A stretch of DNA of 34,326 nucleotides from Treponema sp. (GTDB taxonomy: Bacteria; Spirochaetota; Spirochaetia; Treponematales; Breznakiellaceae), in the NCBI GenBank assembly GCA_031278715.1, contig JAITJW010000207.1, forward strand, positions 1-34,326, given 5' to 3'. Shown one piece after another: positions 15,442 to 25,039 of the stretch (positions are counted from its first letter, which is position 1; every line of letters begins with the position of its first letter). The position numbers and the translations under genes were made by a program. The notes under the pieces are model-generated. The model searched no databases. It worked only from the letters and a program-made list of their open reading frames with translations, and was not told the DNA's origin.

Positions 15442-16227
15442 ATGCCGCCCCTGGTAAGCCTGCGCAAGACCAGTCTGGTAGACTATCCCGGCAAGGTCTC
15501 CGCGGTTATCTTCCTGCCGGGCTGTAACCTCCGCTGTCCCTGGTGCCAAAACCGGGAACTGGTACTGCCCGGCGACTCCGCAGCCGCCGGAAGGCCAGGG
15601 GGGTTTATTCCCCTGGATGAAGCACTGGCCCTGATCCAAAAGCGGAAAAACGTGCTGGGCGGGGTGGTCGTCTCCGGGGGGGAACCCTGCCTGTTCCCCG
15701 GACTAGCCGGACTGGCCGCAGAACTAAAGAATCTCGGACTCCCCTACAAACTCGATACCAACGGCCTTTTCCCCCCGGTCCTGCGAAAACTTCTTGAAAA
15801 CCCCGCGACCCGGCCCGGTTATATCGCTATGGATCTGAAACTGGCCCCCGGCCGCTACGGGGAACTGCTGCCCGGACCCCAAAACTCCGCCGTTGATCCC
15901 GCCGCAGCCCTGGCCGAAAGCGCCGCCCTGCTGCGGGGCTCCGGGGTGGAACACGAATTCCGCAGCCTGGCCCTGCCGGGCGGCCGCTTCGGTCCCGGCG
16001 ACATTACAGCCCTGGCGCCCCTGGCCGGCGGGGCCCCCTGGCATTTCAGGCCCTTCGTACCGGGTAACTGTCTGGATCCCGCCTGGAATTCCCTCCCCGC
16101 CACAGGAGAAAAAGAAACGGCCCCGCTGGCGGAAACGGCACGCCGGCCCTGTAAGCCCGGACGGGGGATTGCTCAAAACTACGGCGCCGAGTATAATATA
16201 AAAAGTATATTTTGTACCTCAAGGTGA
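15442..16227 (+). CDS. nrdG: Anaerobic ribonucleotide reductase activase NrdG
   Basis: A radical SAM enzyme that generates the glycyl radical of class III ribonucleotide reductase. The 261-aa protein has the cluster motif Cys28-x3-Cys32-x2-Cys35 (GCNLRCPWC) and the SAM-contact motif SGGEP. The early VDYPGK segment is typical of the NrdG2-type activases that accompany thioredoxin-linked NrdD. It lies 26 bases after the glycyl-radical/redoxin gene, so enzyme, radical subunit, reductant and activase are in one operon. The start is not backed by a strong ribosome-binding site. The last 35 residues are Pro/Ala-rich and poorly conserved in look, and the end of the gene carries the promoter for the next gene. 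Confidence 0.88.
   Translation: MPPLVSLRKTSLVDYPGKVSAVIFLPGCNLRCPWCQNRELVLPGDSAAAGRPGGFIPLDEALALIQKRKNVLGGVVVSGGEPCLFPGLAGLAAELKNLGLPYKLDTNGLFPPVLRKLLENPATRPGYIAMDLKLAPGRYGELLPGPQNSAVDPAAALAESAALLRGSGVEHEFRSLALPGGRFGPGDITALAPLAGGAPWHFRPFVPGNCLDPAWNSLPATGEKETAPLAETARRPCKPGRGIAQNYGAEYNIKSIFCTSR
16169..16197 (+). promoter_or_regulatory. Promoter inside the end of nrdG
   Basis: TTGCTC (16169-16174) and TATAAT (16192-16197), 17-base spacer, followed by an A/T-rich start region. It lies about 45 bases before the TPR gene at 16243 and most likely drives that gene and greA. Confidence 0.65.
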
Positions 16228-16242
16228 AAAGTTATTCAAGCC

Positions 16243-17184
16243 ATGAGTTCAGAAGATGCGGTTGGGGAACTCATCCAAAAAGCTTACAGCAAGTTGGGCG
16301 CCGCCGATTCGGAAGGGGCCCTGCAGTCCTTTGATGAAGCTTTGAAGATAGATTTTGACCATCCGGAGGTTAAATACGGCCTGAAATGCCTTATCTGGTG
16401 GCTTGATCATATCAAGCGGGCCGATGATTTTCGGGAAGCTTACAACAAGGGCACTTTCATTATATCCCAATGGAAACCCTACTACAGCTTCGTGGATCGT
16501 TTTGACAGGCATTTTGATTCCTGTCAACTTGTTATCCGGCGTTATGTTTTTTCCGTGGCCCTTGGGTATTTTTCCGGCATGCTGGGAGAGGGGGTGAATG
16601 AACATAGCCCGGATTTGCTCCTTCTCGTGGGCCGTTGCTACAAGGGGGTTGGAAACTACGGAGAGTCTTTGAAGTACCTGGAACAGGCCGTCCGGTTCAA
16701 GCGGGACGACGCGGAAACTCTCTCCGAACTTGCGGATGTGAACGCGCTGGTGGCGGAAAACAGGACGGCAAAGGCCCTGTTCAGGGAGGCATTTTTTGCG
16801 GACCCCCAGAGAATCGACCTCCGGTCCATGGAATCGGAGCTCATTGTCCGCCTGCGGGATCGGGTAAAGAAAATGGGCTACGAAGGGCCCGAACTGGCGG
16901 AGTGGATACCCGTCTACGGCAGGCTCTTCAGAGTATTTTCCGTCAAGCGGGAATTAAAACAGTCAGAGGTAAGCAGGCTCAAGCAGTCGATCTTTGCGCT
17001 GGAGAACGAAATAAACTGTTCCGGTGAAAGCCTGTTATTGAAGCCCCGGCTTATTAACCGTTATTTTTGGCTGATCGATCATTACGAAAATACCCATGAC
17101 GATTCGGGAGTGGTAGTGGTAGAGGATACGATGAGAAAGATCAGGCTCATTGATAAGTCAATTTACAATTGGTACACAAGATAA
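16243..17184 (+). CDS. TPR-containing protein upstream of greA
   Basis: A 313-aa cytoplasmic protein. TPR-like helix pairs are seen at about 10-45 (AYSKLGAADSEGALQSFDEALKI) and 120-185 (LLLVGRCYKGVGNYGESLKY). The rest is helical with two aromatic-rich stretches (IKRADDFREAYNKG and PYYSFVDRFDRHFD). No catalytic motif is visible. It ends 26 bases before the greA start and is probably co-transcribed from the promoter at 16169. The conserved pairing with a GreA fusion suggests a role near transcription, but that is inference only. Confidence 0.8.
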   Translation: MSSEDAVGELIQKAYSKLGAADSEGALQSFDEALKIDFDHPEVKYGLKCLIWWLDHIKRADDFREAYNKGTFIISQWKPYYSFVDRFDRHFDSCQLVIRRYVFSVALGYFSGMLGEGVNEHSPDLLLLVGRCYKGVGNYGESLKYLEQAVRFKRDDAETLSELADVNALVAENRTAKALFREAFFADPQRIDLRSMESELIVRLRDRVKKMGYEGPELAEWIPVYGRLFRVFSVKRELKQSEVSRLKQSIFALENEINCSGESLLLKPRLINRYFWLIDHYENTHDDSGVVVVEDTMRKIRLIDKSIYNWYTR

Positions 17185-17210
17185 GCCTATGGGCGAAGAG
17201 GAGTTTGGAA

Positions 17211-19922
17211 ATGTCCGATGCTGAAGCTGTCGAGGTGGAACTATCTGCAGTGCTTAAAAGTACGCAGGAAATGCTGAACGAGGAAAAATGGACCAGGGCA
17301 ACTCTGGGTAACTACTCCGCCGCCCAGTTCAAAGAGCTGGACGTGATCCTGAAAGAATGTCAGGAAGCCCGCCTGTACGAGGAACTTAAAAACCTTTGCG
17401 ATGAACACCTGAACCATACCAAAAACAGCATTATTGCGCTGTATATTTCCGGAATGATCGCCCTTTCCCGGCAAATTATCGACGATTCCGCCATCGTCAA
17501 CCTGGTAAACATTTTTGTTGATAACCACAAGTGGGTCATCGTTAAATATTTATGCGAGGGCATCCTTGAATACGGGGAATCAAAATTCGCCCTGCGTACC
17601 CTTGCGGAATGTTACCGGAACGAAAATAACGAAGAGGGTATCTACGGCATTTGGGAACGGCTGGTCAAAGTTGACATTGAAGAGGCGGAACTTGCCAAAT
17701 CTCTGGCGGAACGTTACGAAAAACTTGGGGATATTGAGGCCACGGTAGATTACTACAAGAAGGCCCTTCACCGGTACATCAACAAGGCGGTCTACAAAGA
17801 AGTTAAGGATATATGGGAAAAACTTCTGGATTATATTCCGGAAGACCTGGATTTTTTCCTCAGCGTGCAGAAAAAGATTGCCAAAAACATCGACAAGGAA
17901 AAAGCCGGCGTTCTTCTAAAAGATCTGTACGAGATCTGCAAAAAACGCAACGATACAAGTACATCCATAGCGATTCTGAAGATCGTTCTGGAGTACGATG
18001 ACCGGGACATCCAGGCCCGCAGGGAAATTACCGATTGTTATCGCAGGCAATACGCCGGCCACAGTCAGCTGGAAGATTATATCCGTATCTCCAGCCTTGC
18101 CCAGGGACCCCGCAATGTGCGGGAAGCGATAACCGATTTTGAAAAGCATATCGCCTTTGACAAGGGGAATTTTGTGTACCACCGGACCTGGGGGGTTGGC
18201 CGGATCGCCAGCGTGCAGGGGGATGACATCGTCATCGACTTTGCCAAAAAAAGAAACCACTCCATGTCCCTCAAAATGGCGGTAAACGCCCTGCAGACCC
18301 TCTCCAAAAACCATATCTGGGTCCTCAAGGCGATCTGGAAAAAGGAAAAACTCCACGAGAAAGTAAAAAACGACTACCAGTGGGCCTTAAAAACCGTGAT
18401 CCGCAGCTTCGATAACTCCTGCGACATCAGGAGGATCAAGGCGGAACTGGTGCCCCAGGTGTTAAGTCCCGGCGAATGGGCCGGCTGGAGTACCAAGGCC
18501 CGGGACATTCTTAAGTCGGACCCCAATTTCGGGGTAAGCCCGGAGAACATAGATCTTTTTACGGTGCGGGACCGGCCCATCAGCCTGGAAGAAAAACTCT
18601 ACAACGAGTTCAAGGCGGAAAAGAGCTTCTTTGACCGGGTAACCACGATTCGGGAATTTGTATCCCGCAAGGATGCGGAGATCGATTCGGAATATTTTAC
18701 CGAAATGTTCTCCTATTTTACGACATACCTTAAATCGTACAACCAGGTAAGCGAGCAGGTTGTAGCGTCTTACCTCCTGGTAAAGGATCTGGTAACTAAA
18801 TACCCCCACCTGGGGACCGGCCTTTCCCTGAATTTCACCGAGATATTCAACGCCATAGAGGACATACCCGTTCTGTTTCTTAACCTTAAAGACGTAAAAT
18901 TGAGAGAGGAATTTCTCCGCCATATAAAACTGTTTATCTCCAATTGGGCGAATATCTACGTGAATCTTTTTCCCTATGCCCTGTCCCCCGGCATCATCCA
19001 GCAGTTAAAAGCCGGCGGCAGCGAAGACAGTCTTACCGCCATGACGGCGAACAGTTTTGAGAATTTCCGGGATTTCCGGGAAGCGGTGGTGTGGCTTTTC
19101 AAGAATTCCTGTGCAGAAGAATGGTACCAAAAGGCGAATATCCCCTACGAAAAACAGCTTATCACCCTTATTCACATTCTGGATATAAGCTACCGGGAGA
19201 TTGAAAACCACCGGGATACGACGGAAAACCGCAAGATAAACAAGCAGGTTTACAATATCCTTTTTACCGAAGGGACGCTGAGCCGGTTTATTGCCGAAGC
19301 CGACGGTTACACGATCCTGCGGATCTACACATTTATCAACGATGTAAAGGATCTGGATCCTGCGGACAAAATCAAGCTGCGAAACGTTATCCTTGAAAAG
19401 TTCCCCGACTTCAAATTCCTTGGGGAAGAAGAAAAGAAAGCTACCGTCCTTGGACTTATCGTAACAATGGCAAAGTACCAGGAAAAGCAACGGCAGCTTG
19501 CAAAACTTATCGCCGAGGATGTTCCCGCCAATTCCCGGGAAATCGAATTCGCCAAATCCCTGGGCGATCTGCGGGAAAACGCCGAGTACAAGGCCGCCCT
19601 TGAAAAACAGGCCATATTAAACGCCACACTGGCAAAACTCAGCGATGAAATAGAGCGGGCACAGCGTTTCGATCCAAGTACGATTAGTACCTCACGGGCT
19701 GGTTTTGGTACCAAGGTTACGCTGAAAAACAGCTCCAGCGGCAAAGAGGAAAGTTATACCCTCCTGGGTCCCTGGGAGTCCGATCCGGACAACAATGTTA
19801 TCTCGTATTTATCTCCCTTTGGCGGAACCTTGCTTAACAAAGAGGTGGGAGAGCAATTTGACTTTACCGCAAACAACGAAAAAATTTCCTATGTGGTGGA
19901 AAAAATAAGCGCCGCCCTCTAA
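17211..19922 (+). CDS. greA: Transcript cleavage factor GreA fused to a large N-terminal region
   Basis: GreA rescues backtracked RNA polymerase by stimulating cleavage of the 3' RNA end. Only the last 150 or so residues are GreA. The coiled-coil tip motif SLGDLRENAEYKAALEKQ keeps the Asp and Glu needed for cleavage, followed by the FKBP-like domain (FGTKVTLKN to VGEQFDF). The preceding 740 residues are mostly TPR-like helices with a small beta-rich segment (YHRTWGVGRIASVQGDDIVI) that looks like a CarD/Tudor-type fold. ATG 17211 is chosen for its AAGAGGAG site 7 bases upstream, giving 903 aa. A TTG at 17169 would add 14 residues. GreA of about 900 aa is the known form in Treponema and Borrelia. 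Confidence 0.88.
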   Translation: MSDAEAVEVELSAVLKSTQEMLNEEKWTRATLGNYSAAQFKELDVILKECQEARLYEELKNLCDEHLNHTKNSIIALYISGMIALSRQIIDDSAIVNLVNIFVDNHKWVIVKYLCEGILEYGESKFALRTLAECYRNENNEEGIYGIWERLVKVDIEEAELAKSLAERYEKLGDIEATVDYYKKALHRYINKAVYKEVKDIWEKLLDYIPEDLDFFLSVQKKIAKNIDKEKAGVLLKDLYEICKKRNDTSTSIAILKIVLEYDDRDIQARREITDCYRRQYAGHSQLEDYIRISSLAQGPRNVREAITDFEKHIAFDKGNFVYHRTWGVGRIASVQGDDIVIDFAKKRNHSMSLKMAVNALQTLSKNHIWVLKAIWKKEKLHEKVKNDYQWALKTVIRSFDNSCDIRRIKAELVPQVLSPGEWAGWSTKARDILKSDPNFGVSPENIDLFTVRDRPISLEEKLYNEFKAEKSFFDRVTTIREFVSRKDAEIDSEYFTEMFSYFTTYLKSYNQVSEQVVASYLLVKDLVTKYPHLGTGLSLNFTEIFNAIEDIPVLFLNLKDVKLREEFLRHIKLFISNWANIYVNLFPYALSPGIIQQLKAGGSEDSLTAMTANSFENFRDFREAVVWLFKNSCAEEWYQKANIPYEKQLITLIHILDISYREIENHRDTTENRKINKQVYNILFTEGTLSRFIAEADGYTILRIYTFINDVKDLDPADKIKLRNVILEKFPDFKFLGEEEKKATVLGLIVTMAKYQEKQRQLAKLIAEDVPANSREIEFAKSLGDLRENAEYKAALEKQAILNATLAKLSDEIERAQRFDPSTISTSRAGFGTKVTLKNSSSGKEESYTLLGPWESDPDNNVISYLSPFGGTLLNKEVGEQFDFTANNEKISYVVEKISAAL

Positions 19923-19955
19923 AATTCGTTGTAGCGGAAGGCGGGTAATGACAGC

Positions 19956-21623
19956 ATGCGAATGAAATGGTTAAAAGCGGCGGTTTCGGCGTTTTTCATT
20001 TTCATAGGGGGGAATCTCTTTGGGCAGCAGCGCCCTCCTATCGATCTGGTGTTGCTGTTGGACACTTCTTCCGCCATGAGCAACTACTACACCCGGATCA
20101 ACTACTACCTTAGCGGCTCATTCCTGCGCGACAACCTGCAGCTGGGCGATACGTTTCACCTTATCGCTTTTTCGGACAAACCCAGGATGGAGATCGCCCG
20201 CCGCATAGAAGGCCGGGGGGATCTGGAAACGATTATCGGCCGTATGTTGCTGATGTACCCCCTGGAACCCCAGGCGGATATTCCCGCCGCCCTTTCCTTT
20301 GTGGAAAATTATGCCGAAAACCTGAATTCAGGCCGGCAGCGGAAGATCGTTGTTCTTAGCCTTGGGGAAGGCGCCGCCTCGTTCCCGCTTCTCCTCGAAG
20401 AATCCCGCGGACGTCTGGCAGAGTACACGATCAGCCTTGAACACGTAAACCCCGCAGCCCTTCCCCAGGCGACGCCCACTCCCCCCGCCCCGGCGCCCGT
20501 AACTCCGGCCCCACAGCCCGAACCCACAAGCCCGGTGTCTCCCGCCCCGGTTCCCGTAACTCCGGCCCCACGGCCCGAACCCACAAGCCCGGCGTCTCCC
20601 GCCCCGGCGCCCGTAACTCCGGCCCCGCGGCCCGAACCCACAAGCCCGGTGTCTCCTGCCCCGGCGCCCGTAACTCCGGCCCCACAGCCCGAACCGGCCC
20701 CCATACCGGCGCAGGAAACCCCGCCGGAACCCGAACCGGTTCCCACGGCGCCGCCGGAATCCCCGGTGATACAACAGACGCCGGAACCGGAGGCAAGTCC
20801 GGCGCCTCCCGCCGTACCGGTACCACCTGTCCAAACTCCGGCAGCATCCGGACGGCCCCGCCCGGTACAACCGGAGAACCGGTTCATGGGACTGGTGAGG
20901 ACTTTAATCAATGACTATGGGCTGTTGATTTTGGGGATCCTGGCCCTGCTGATTTTGGGACTGTTAATTTTCCTCCTGGCCCGCCGCCTCCACCAATCTC
21001 CAAGCCGGGCGATGGCCAGGGCGGGCCGGGACGGTTCCCGTGACCGGAAAATAACTGCACGTGCGGATACTCCGGACCGGATGCAAGGAGCCGGAAGCGT
21101 CAAAGGCCCGCCCCCTGTAAAAGAACCTTCCCAACGTGTTTCCAAAAGTCCGGCCACCCGGCAAGCCGCGGAGCCCCTGCCGCCCCGCAGGGGGACTCCC
21201 TACACAGACACCGGCCGCCCGGTAAGAAAACTTGAATACGGTTCACCCTTCATGCTTAAACTCTTTGTAGCCGATCAGAATACCCTTATCGGTAAACGGA
21301 ATACCCACCTGGTAAAGCCCGGCTTTAGTTACACGGTCGGAGGAAGAAACTCGGATTTCCTCATCTTCCTGGTACCTGTTCCCTACCGGATTGGGGATCT
21401 GAAATATGAAACTTCAGGCTGTACCTTCTACCCCCGCAAGCCGCACTACTTCCCCGATATTGGAAACAACCCGGTACATGACTGCATCGGCAAAACAATC
21501 CGGGTCGTATCTGATAAAGGTTATGAACTTTTTATCCGTCTGGAACAGTACGAGGATCCCCTGCTGGAACTGAACCGGCTTATGCTGTCCATCAAAATCC
21601 CAAATTCCACAGGAGCCCGATAA
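19956..21623 (+). CDS. vWA-like exported protein with Pro-rich repeats, one TM helix and a cytoplasmic tail
   Basis: A 555-aa protein. Residues 1-24 look like a signal peptide. A von Willebrand A-like domain follows (about 29-160) with the motif DTSSA at 36-40, where the third MIDAS position is Ala40 rather than Ser, so metal binding may be weakened. A Pro-rich spacer (about 165-305) includes four copies of a 19-residue repeat. A transmembrane helix is at about 320-342, followed by a basic linker and a beta-rich C-terminal domain (GFSYTVGGRNSDFLIF) that is somewhat FHA-like. The layout suggests a surface or periplasmic sensor/adhesin with a cytoplasmic module. The ATG at 19956 has no clear ribosome-binding site; ATG 19962 is an alternative. 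Confidence 0.75.
   Translation: MRMKWLKAAVSAFFIFIGGNLFGQQRPPIDLVLLLDTSSAMSNYYTRINYYLSGSFLRDNLQLGDTFHLIAFSDKPRMEIARRIEGRGDLETIIGRMLLMYPLEPQADIPAALSFVENYAENLNSGRQRKIVVLSLGEGAASFPLLLEESRGRLAEYTISLEHVNPAALPQATPTPPAPAPVTPAPQPEPTSPVSPAPVPVTPAPRPEPTSPASPAPAPVTPAPRPEPTSPVSPAPAPVTPAPQPEPAPIPAQETPPEPEPVPTAPPESPVIQQTPEPEASPAPPAVPVPPVQTPAASGRPRPVQPENRFMGLVRTLINDYGLLILGILALLILGLLIFLLARRLHQSPSRAMARAGRDGSRDRKITARADTPDRMQGAGSVKGPPPVKEPSQRVSKSPATRQAAEPLPPRRGTPYTDTGRPVRKLEYGSPFMLKLFVADQNTLIGKRNTHLVKPGFSYTVGGRNSDFLIFLVPVPYRIGDLKYETSGCTFYPRKPHYFPDIGNNPVHDCIGKTIRVVSDKGYELFIRLEQYEDPLLELNRLMLSIKIPNSTGAR
20487..20697 (+). repeat. 57-bp tandem repeat, three full and one partial copy
   Basis: Units at 20487-20543, 20544-20600, 20601-20657 and a partial one from 20658 encode the 19-residue pattern PAPVTPAPQPEPTSPVS with small changes. 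The copies are nearly identical at DNA level, so copy number is likely to vary between strains. Confidence 0.85.
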
Positions 21624-21630
21624 TCGGGCT
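21614..21630 (+). terminator. Hairpin with the vWA stop codon in its loop
   Basis: AGCCCGA (21614-21620), loop TAA (21621-21623, the stop codon itself), TCGGGCT (21624-21630). A second perfect hairpin follows at 21633-21649: GCGAACC, TCT, GGTTCGC. No T-run follows either one. Confidence 0.5.
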
Positions 21631-21704
21631 TTGCGAACCTCTGGTTCGCTGACGAGAATCAATATTACTTGATACGGTCTTAGGCGATGCCGCTTGGCAG
21701 TTTG

Positions 21705-21744
21705 TAGGGTAAAAAATCGCCTGGAAAGGCGATTTTCTACCCTA
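21705..21744. terminator. Bidirectional terminator between convergent operons
   Basis: TAGGGTA (21705-21711) pairs with TACCCTA (21738-21744), and AAAATCGCC (21713-21721) pairs with GGCGATTTT (21728-21736), loop TGGAAA, one internal mismatch. The A- and T-rich sides suit termination from either strand. It serves the vWA gene on the plus strand and the V-ATPase operon on the minus strand. Confidence 0.75.
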
Positions 21745-21800
21745 TGGCTACGCCATAATGGCTACGCCTTGGGGTTGTATGCGCGAAGGGCAACAAACGG
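21744..21800. repeat. Short direct repeat after V-ATPase subunit B
   Basis: ATGGCTACGCC occurs at 21744-21754 and 21758-21768. The rest of this short gap shows nothing. No subunit D gene or remnant is visible here. Confidence 0.5.
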
Positions 21801-23231
21801 CTAGCGTCCCGGTGCGGAAAACTGCTCACGGGAGGCTAGGGCGGGGATTAGGTACTTGTCGATGTACGCTTTGTTGACCCGCAGGAGTTCGTCACGGGGG
21901 ATCTCCGTAAGCACGGTCCAGCCCAGGTCCAGGGTGCGGCCGATGTCCCGGTTTTCGTATTCGCTCTGGGATAAAAAGATCTGTTCGAAGCGTTCCCCGA
22001 ATTTGAGGTACTGTTTGTCGGTTTCCGACAGTTCCTCCTCCCCGATAATCGAAGCCAGGTTCCGTACCTGTTTGACTCGGGAATAGGCGGCGAAAAGCTG
22101 GCTGGACACGTCCTTGTGGTCCTCCCGTGTCATGCCGGGGCCGATGCCGTCCTTCATGAGGCGGGAGAGGCTGGGGAGCCCCGCCACGGGGGGGTAAACC
22201 CCCCGCTGGAAGAGTTCCCGGTCCAGGACGATCTGCCCCTCGGTGATGTAGCCGGAGAGGTCCGGGATGGGGTGGCTGATGTCGTCATTGGGCATGGTAA
22301 GGATGGGGATCTGGGTGATGGACCCACCTGAACCGTTGATCTTTCCCGCCCGCTCGTAGAGGCTTGCCAGGTCGGAGTAAAGGTAGCCGGGGTAACCCTT
22401 GCGGCTGGGCACCTCCCCCCTGATCGAAGAAACTTCCCGCAGGGCTTCGCAGTAGTTGGTCATGTCGGTCATCACCACCAGGACGTGCATGTTCTTCTCA
22501 TAGGCCAGGTATTCGGCGGCGGTAAGGGCGCAGCGGGGGGCCACGAGCCGTTCCAGGCTGGGGGCGTCAGCCAGGGACAGGAACACCACCACGTTGGCAA
22601 GGACCCCGGTACGCTCAAAGTCGTCCAGGAAAAACCGGGCCACATCGTACTTGACCCCCATAGCGCAGAACACGATGACAAAGGGTTCCGCCTCCGAAGT
22701 CCCGGCCCCCGTATCAATGATCCGGGCCTGCCGGACGATCTGGGCGGCAAGGCGGTTGTGGGGCAGGCCGTTGCCGGAAAATATGGGGAGTTTCTGCCCC
22801 CGGATCAGGGTGTTCATGCCGTCGATGGCGGAAATGCCGGTCTGGATAAAGTCCCGGGGGTAGGTCCGGGCGTAGGGGTTGATGGGCAGGCCGTTTACGT
22901 CCAGGGTGGTGGAGGAAAAAATATCCCCGTAGCCGTCGATGGGTTCCCCCAGGCCGTTGAAGATCCGGCCCAGGAGGCCGGGGCCCACCCGCAGTTCCAT
23001 GGGCTTGCCCAGGAATTCCACACGGGAATCGTCGGCAGAAAGGCCGGTATTGCTGCCGAATATCTGAATGGCGGTCCAGTCCTCGCTCATGTCCACCACG
23101 CGGCCCAGCCGGCGGCCCTCCTCCCGGTCGTAGACCGCCACTACTTCGTTAAAGCCCACGTTACGGCTCCGCCGGGTTATGACCACGGGGCCCTCGATCC
23201 GGGTAAGACCCCGGTATTCAACGCCTCTCAC
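21801..23231 (-). CDS. atpB: V-type ATPase subunit B
   Basis: The non-catalytic nucleotide-binding subunit of the soluble V1/A1 hexamer, alternating with subunit A. The 476-aa chain begins with the beta-barrel segment ([14 protein letters not shown]) and contains [14 protein letters not shown] in place of a P-loop, as expected for B. The conserved [23 protein letters not shown] and [22 protein letters not shown] segments follow. It overlaps the subunit A gene by 4 bases (ATGA). It is the last gene before the terminator, although most V/A-ATPase operons continue with subunit D. Confidence 0.95.
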   Translation of the reverse strand: MRGVEYRGLTRIEGPVVITRRSRNVGFNEVVAVYDREEGRRLGRVVDMSEDWTAIQIFGSNTGLSADDSRVEFLGKPMELRVGPGLLGRIFNGLGEPIDGYGDIFSSTTLDVNGLPINPYARTYPRDFIQTGISAIDGMNTLIRGQKLPIFSGNGLPHNRLAAQIVRQARIIDTGAGTSEAEPFVIVFCAMGVKYDVARFFLDDFERTGVLANVVVFLSLADAPSLERLVAPRCALTAAEYLAYEKNMHVLVVMTDMTNYCEALREVSSIRGEVPSRKGYPGYLYSDLASLYERAGKINGSGGSITQIPILTMPNDDISHPIPDLSGYITEGQIVLDRELFQRGVYPPVAGLPSLSRLMKDGIGPGMTREDHKDVSSQLFAAYSRVKQVRNLASIIGEEELSETDKQYLKFGERFEQIFLSQSEYENRDIGRTLDLGWTVLTEIPRDELLRVNKAYIDKYLIPALASREQFSAPGR

Positions 23232-25039
23232 GATACAATCTCCCTCAGACTGACCCCGTCGATATCCCGGTAACTCCGTTCCAATTCTTCAAGGCCGGTT
23301 TTCATGTCCCGCTCAAAATCATCAAGGCCCCCAAGCTCGTCGTTTTTCACAAGGCTTTTCAGCCGTGAGAGGTTTTCCTGAATGGACAGGCTGGTGATCT
23401 TGGTTAGGGGGGCCCCCAGTTTGATACAGGTCTGGGCGCGGCGGTAAAAGGTCATCATAAGTTCCAGCAGCCGTACCTGTTTGGCCGGAACGCAGTACAT
23501 ATCAACCTCGTCGTAGGAATTCTGCTGTAAAAAGCCGTTCTTCAGTATCTCCGCGGTGATAAGAACCAGCCGCTGGTCGTCGGGCAGGGCGTCCGGACCG
23601 ATAAGGCGCACAATCTCCGCCAGCCGCTGTTCCTGTTTCAAAAGGTCCAGGGCCTCCTGCCGGGACCGGGCCCACTGGGGGTTGACCTTTTCCCACCAGG
23701 GTTTAAGTTCCTCGGCGTATTCCGAGTAGCTGTCTATCCAGCTTATGGCCGGGTAGTGCCGGGCGTTGGCAAGGTCCCGGTCCAGTGCCCAGAAACAGCG
23801 GATAAACCGCTTGGTGTGCTGGGTTACCGGCTCGGAGAAGTCCCCGCCGGGTGGCGACACCGCGCCGATGATCGAAACCGAACCTTCCAGCCCCGAAAGG
23901 GCCTTGATCCGGCCCGCCCGTTCGTAGAATTCGGCAAGCCGGGTGGGGAGGTACGCGGGAAACCCCTCCTCCGCGGGCATTTCTTCCATACGGCCCGAAA
24001 GTTCCCGCAGGGCCTCCGCCCAGCGGCTGGTGGAGTCGGCCATGATTGCCACGTGGTAGCCCATATCCCGGTAAAATTCGGCCAGTGTAACCCCGGTGTA
24101 AATTGAGACTTCCCGCGCGGCCACGGGCATGTTGGAGGTGTTGGCGATGAGGATCGTGCGCTCCATGAGGGAACGCCCGGTCCGGGGGTCCAGCAGCTTG
24201 GGGAACTCGGTGAGTACATCGGTCATCTCGTTGCCCCGCTCCCCGCAGCCGATGTAGATGATCACCTGGGCGTCGCACCATTTGGCAATGGCGTGCTGAG
24301 TCATGGTCTTGCCCGTGCCGAATCCGCCGGGGATTGCGGCTGTTCCCCCCTTGGACAGGGGGAAAAATACGTCGATGACCCGTTCCCCGGTAACCAGGGG
24401 CTGATCGGGCGAAAGCCGTTCCAGCGCCGGGCGGGGCATACGGACCGGCCACCACTGGGCGATGGGAATATCCTCCCCCAGGCTGGTCCGGGCAACCGCG
24501 GCGTCAATCCGGTAGTCCCCTTCCGGTTCAAGGGTCGCAATGGAACCTCCCCGGATGCCGGAGGGGACCATGATCGTACAGCTTATACTTTCGGTTTCTT
24601 TAACGGTCCCCAGGATCAAACCGGGGACGGCCTTAACGTCTTCCCCCGCTGCCAGCCGTTCGGCCAGTCGATTGTCCGCTACAAAATGCCAGACACGCCG
24701 GGGGTCAAGGGGATCTCCCCGTGAACCGGATTCCATAAAGGCGCCGCTCTGCCGGAACAGGGCTTCCAGGGGGCGCTGGATACCGTCGTAGATAGTACCG
24801 ATAAGGCCCGGTCCCAGCAGCACGGACAGGGGACGGCCTGTTGAACGTACCGGGGCCCCTATCCGCAGGCCCGCGTCATCCTCATAAACCTGGATTACCG
24901 CCTCGTCGCGTTCCAGACGGACAATTTCCCCGATAAGCCGTTTTTCCCCCACTTCTACCAGGTCGAAAAGCCCGGCGCTCCCCAGGCCATCCGAGCGGAT
25001 TATGGGGCCGGATATCCTGCGTACCCTGCCTTCGGTCAT
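23228..25039 (-). CDS. atpA: V-type ATPase catalytic subunit A
   Basis: The catalytic subunit of V1/A1, which hydrolyses or makes ATP. The 603-aa chain is of normal length. The Walker A is GGFGTGKT with Lys244, a variant of the common GPFGSGKT, followed by GCGERGNEM with the catalytic Glu. The A-type insertion domain (about 110-190) is present, and [27 protein letters not shown] is a family signature. ATG 25039 overlaps the subunit E stop by 4 bases. Ion type cannot be told from this subunit. Confidence 0.96.
   Translation of the reverse strand: MTEGRVRRISGPIIRSDGLGSAGLFDLVEVGEKRLIGEIVRLERDEAVIQVYEDDAGLRIGAPVRSTGRPLSVLLGPGLIGTIYDGIQRPLEALFRQSGAFMESGSRGDPLDPRRVWHFVADNRLAERLAAGEDVKAVPGLILGTVKETESISCTIMVPSGIRGGSIATLEPEGDYRIDAAVARTSLGEDIPIAQWWPVRMPRPALERLSPDQPLVTGERVIDVFFPLSKGGTAAIPGGFGTGKTMTQHAIAKWCDAQVIIYIGCGERGNEMTDVLTEFPKLLDPRTGRSLMERTILIANTSNMPVAAREVSIYTGVTLAEFYRDMGYHVAIMADSTSRWAEALRELSGRMEEMPAEEGFPAYLPTRLAEFYERAGRIKALSGLEGSVSIIGAVSPPGGDFSEPVTQHTKRFIRCFWALDRDLANARHYPAISWIDSYSEYAEELKPWWEKVNPQWARSRQEALDLLKQEQRLAEIVRLIGPDALPDDQRLVLITAEILKNGFLQQNSYDEVDMYCVPAKQVRLLELMMTFYRRAQTCIKLGAPLTKITSLSIQENLSRLKSLVKNDELGGLDDFERDMKTGLEELERSYRDIDGVSLREIVS

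Noticed and set aside
20487-20714. CRISPR-like array
   Set aside because: Repeats are head-to-tail without spacers and encode an in-frame Pro-rich segment. No CRISPR array is seen anywhere in the window.
20309-20911. Gly-rich ORFs on the minus strand
   Set aside because: They are the reverse reading of the Pro-rich tandem repeat of the vWA gene.
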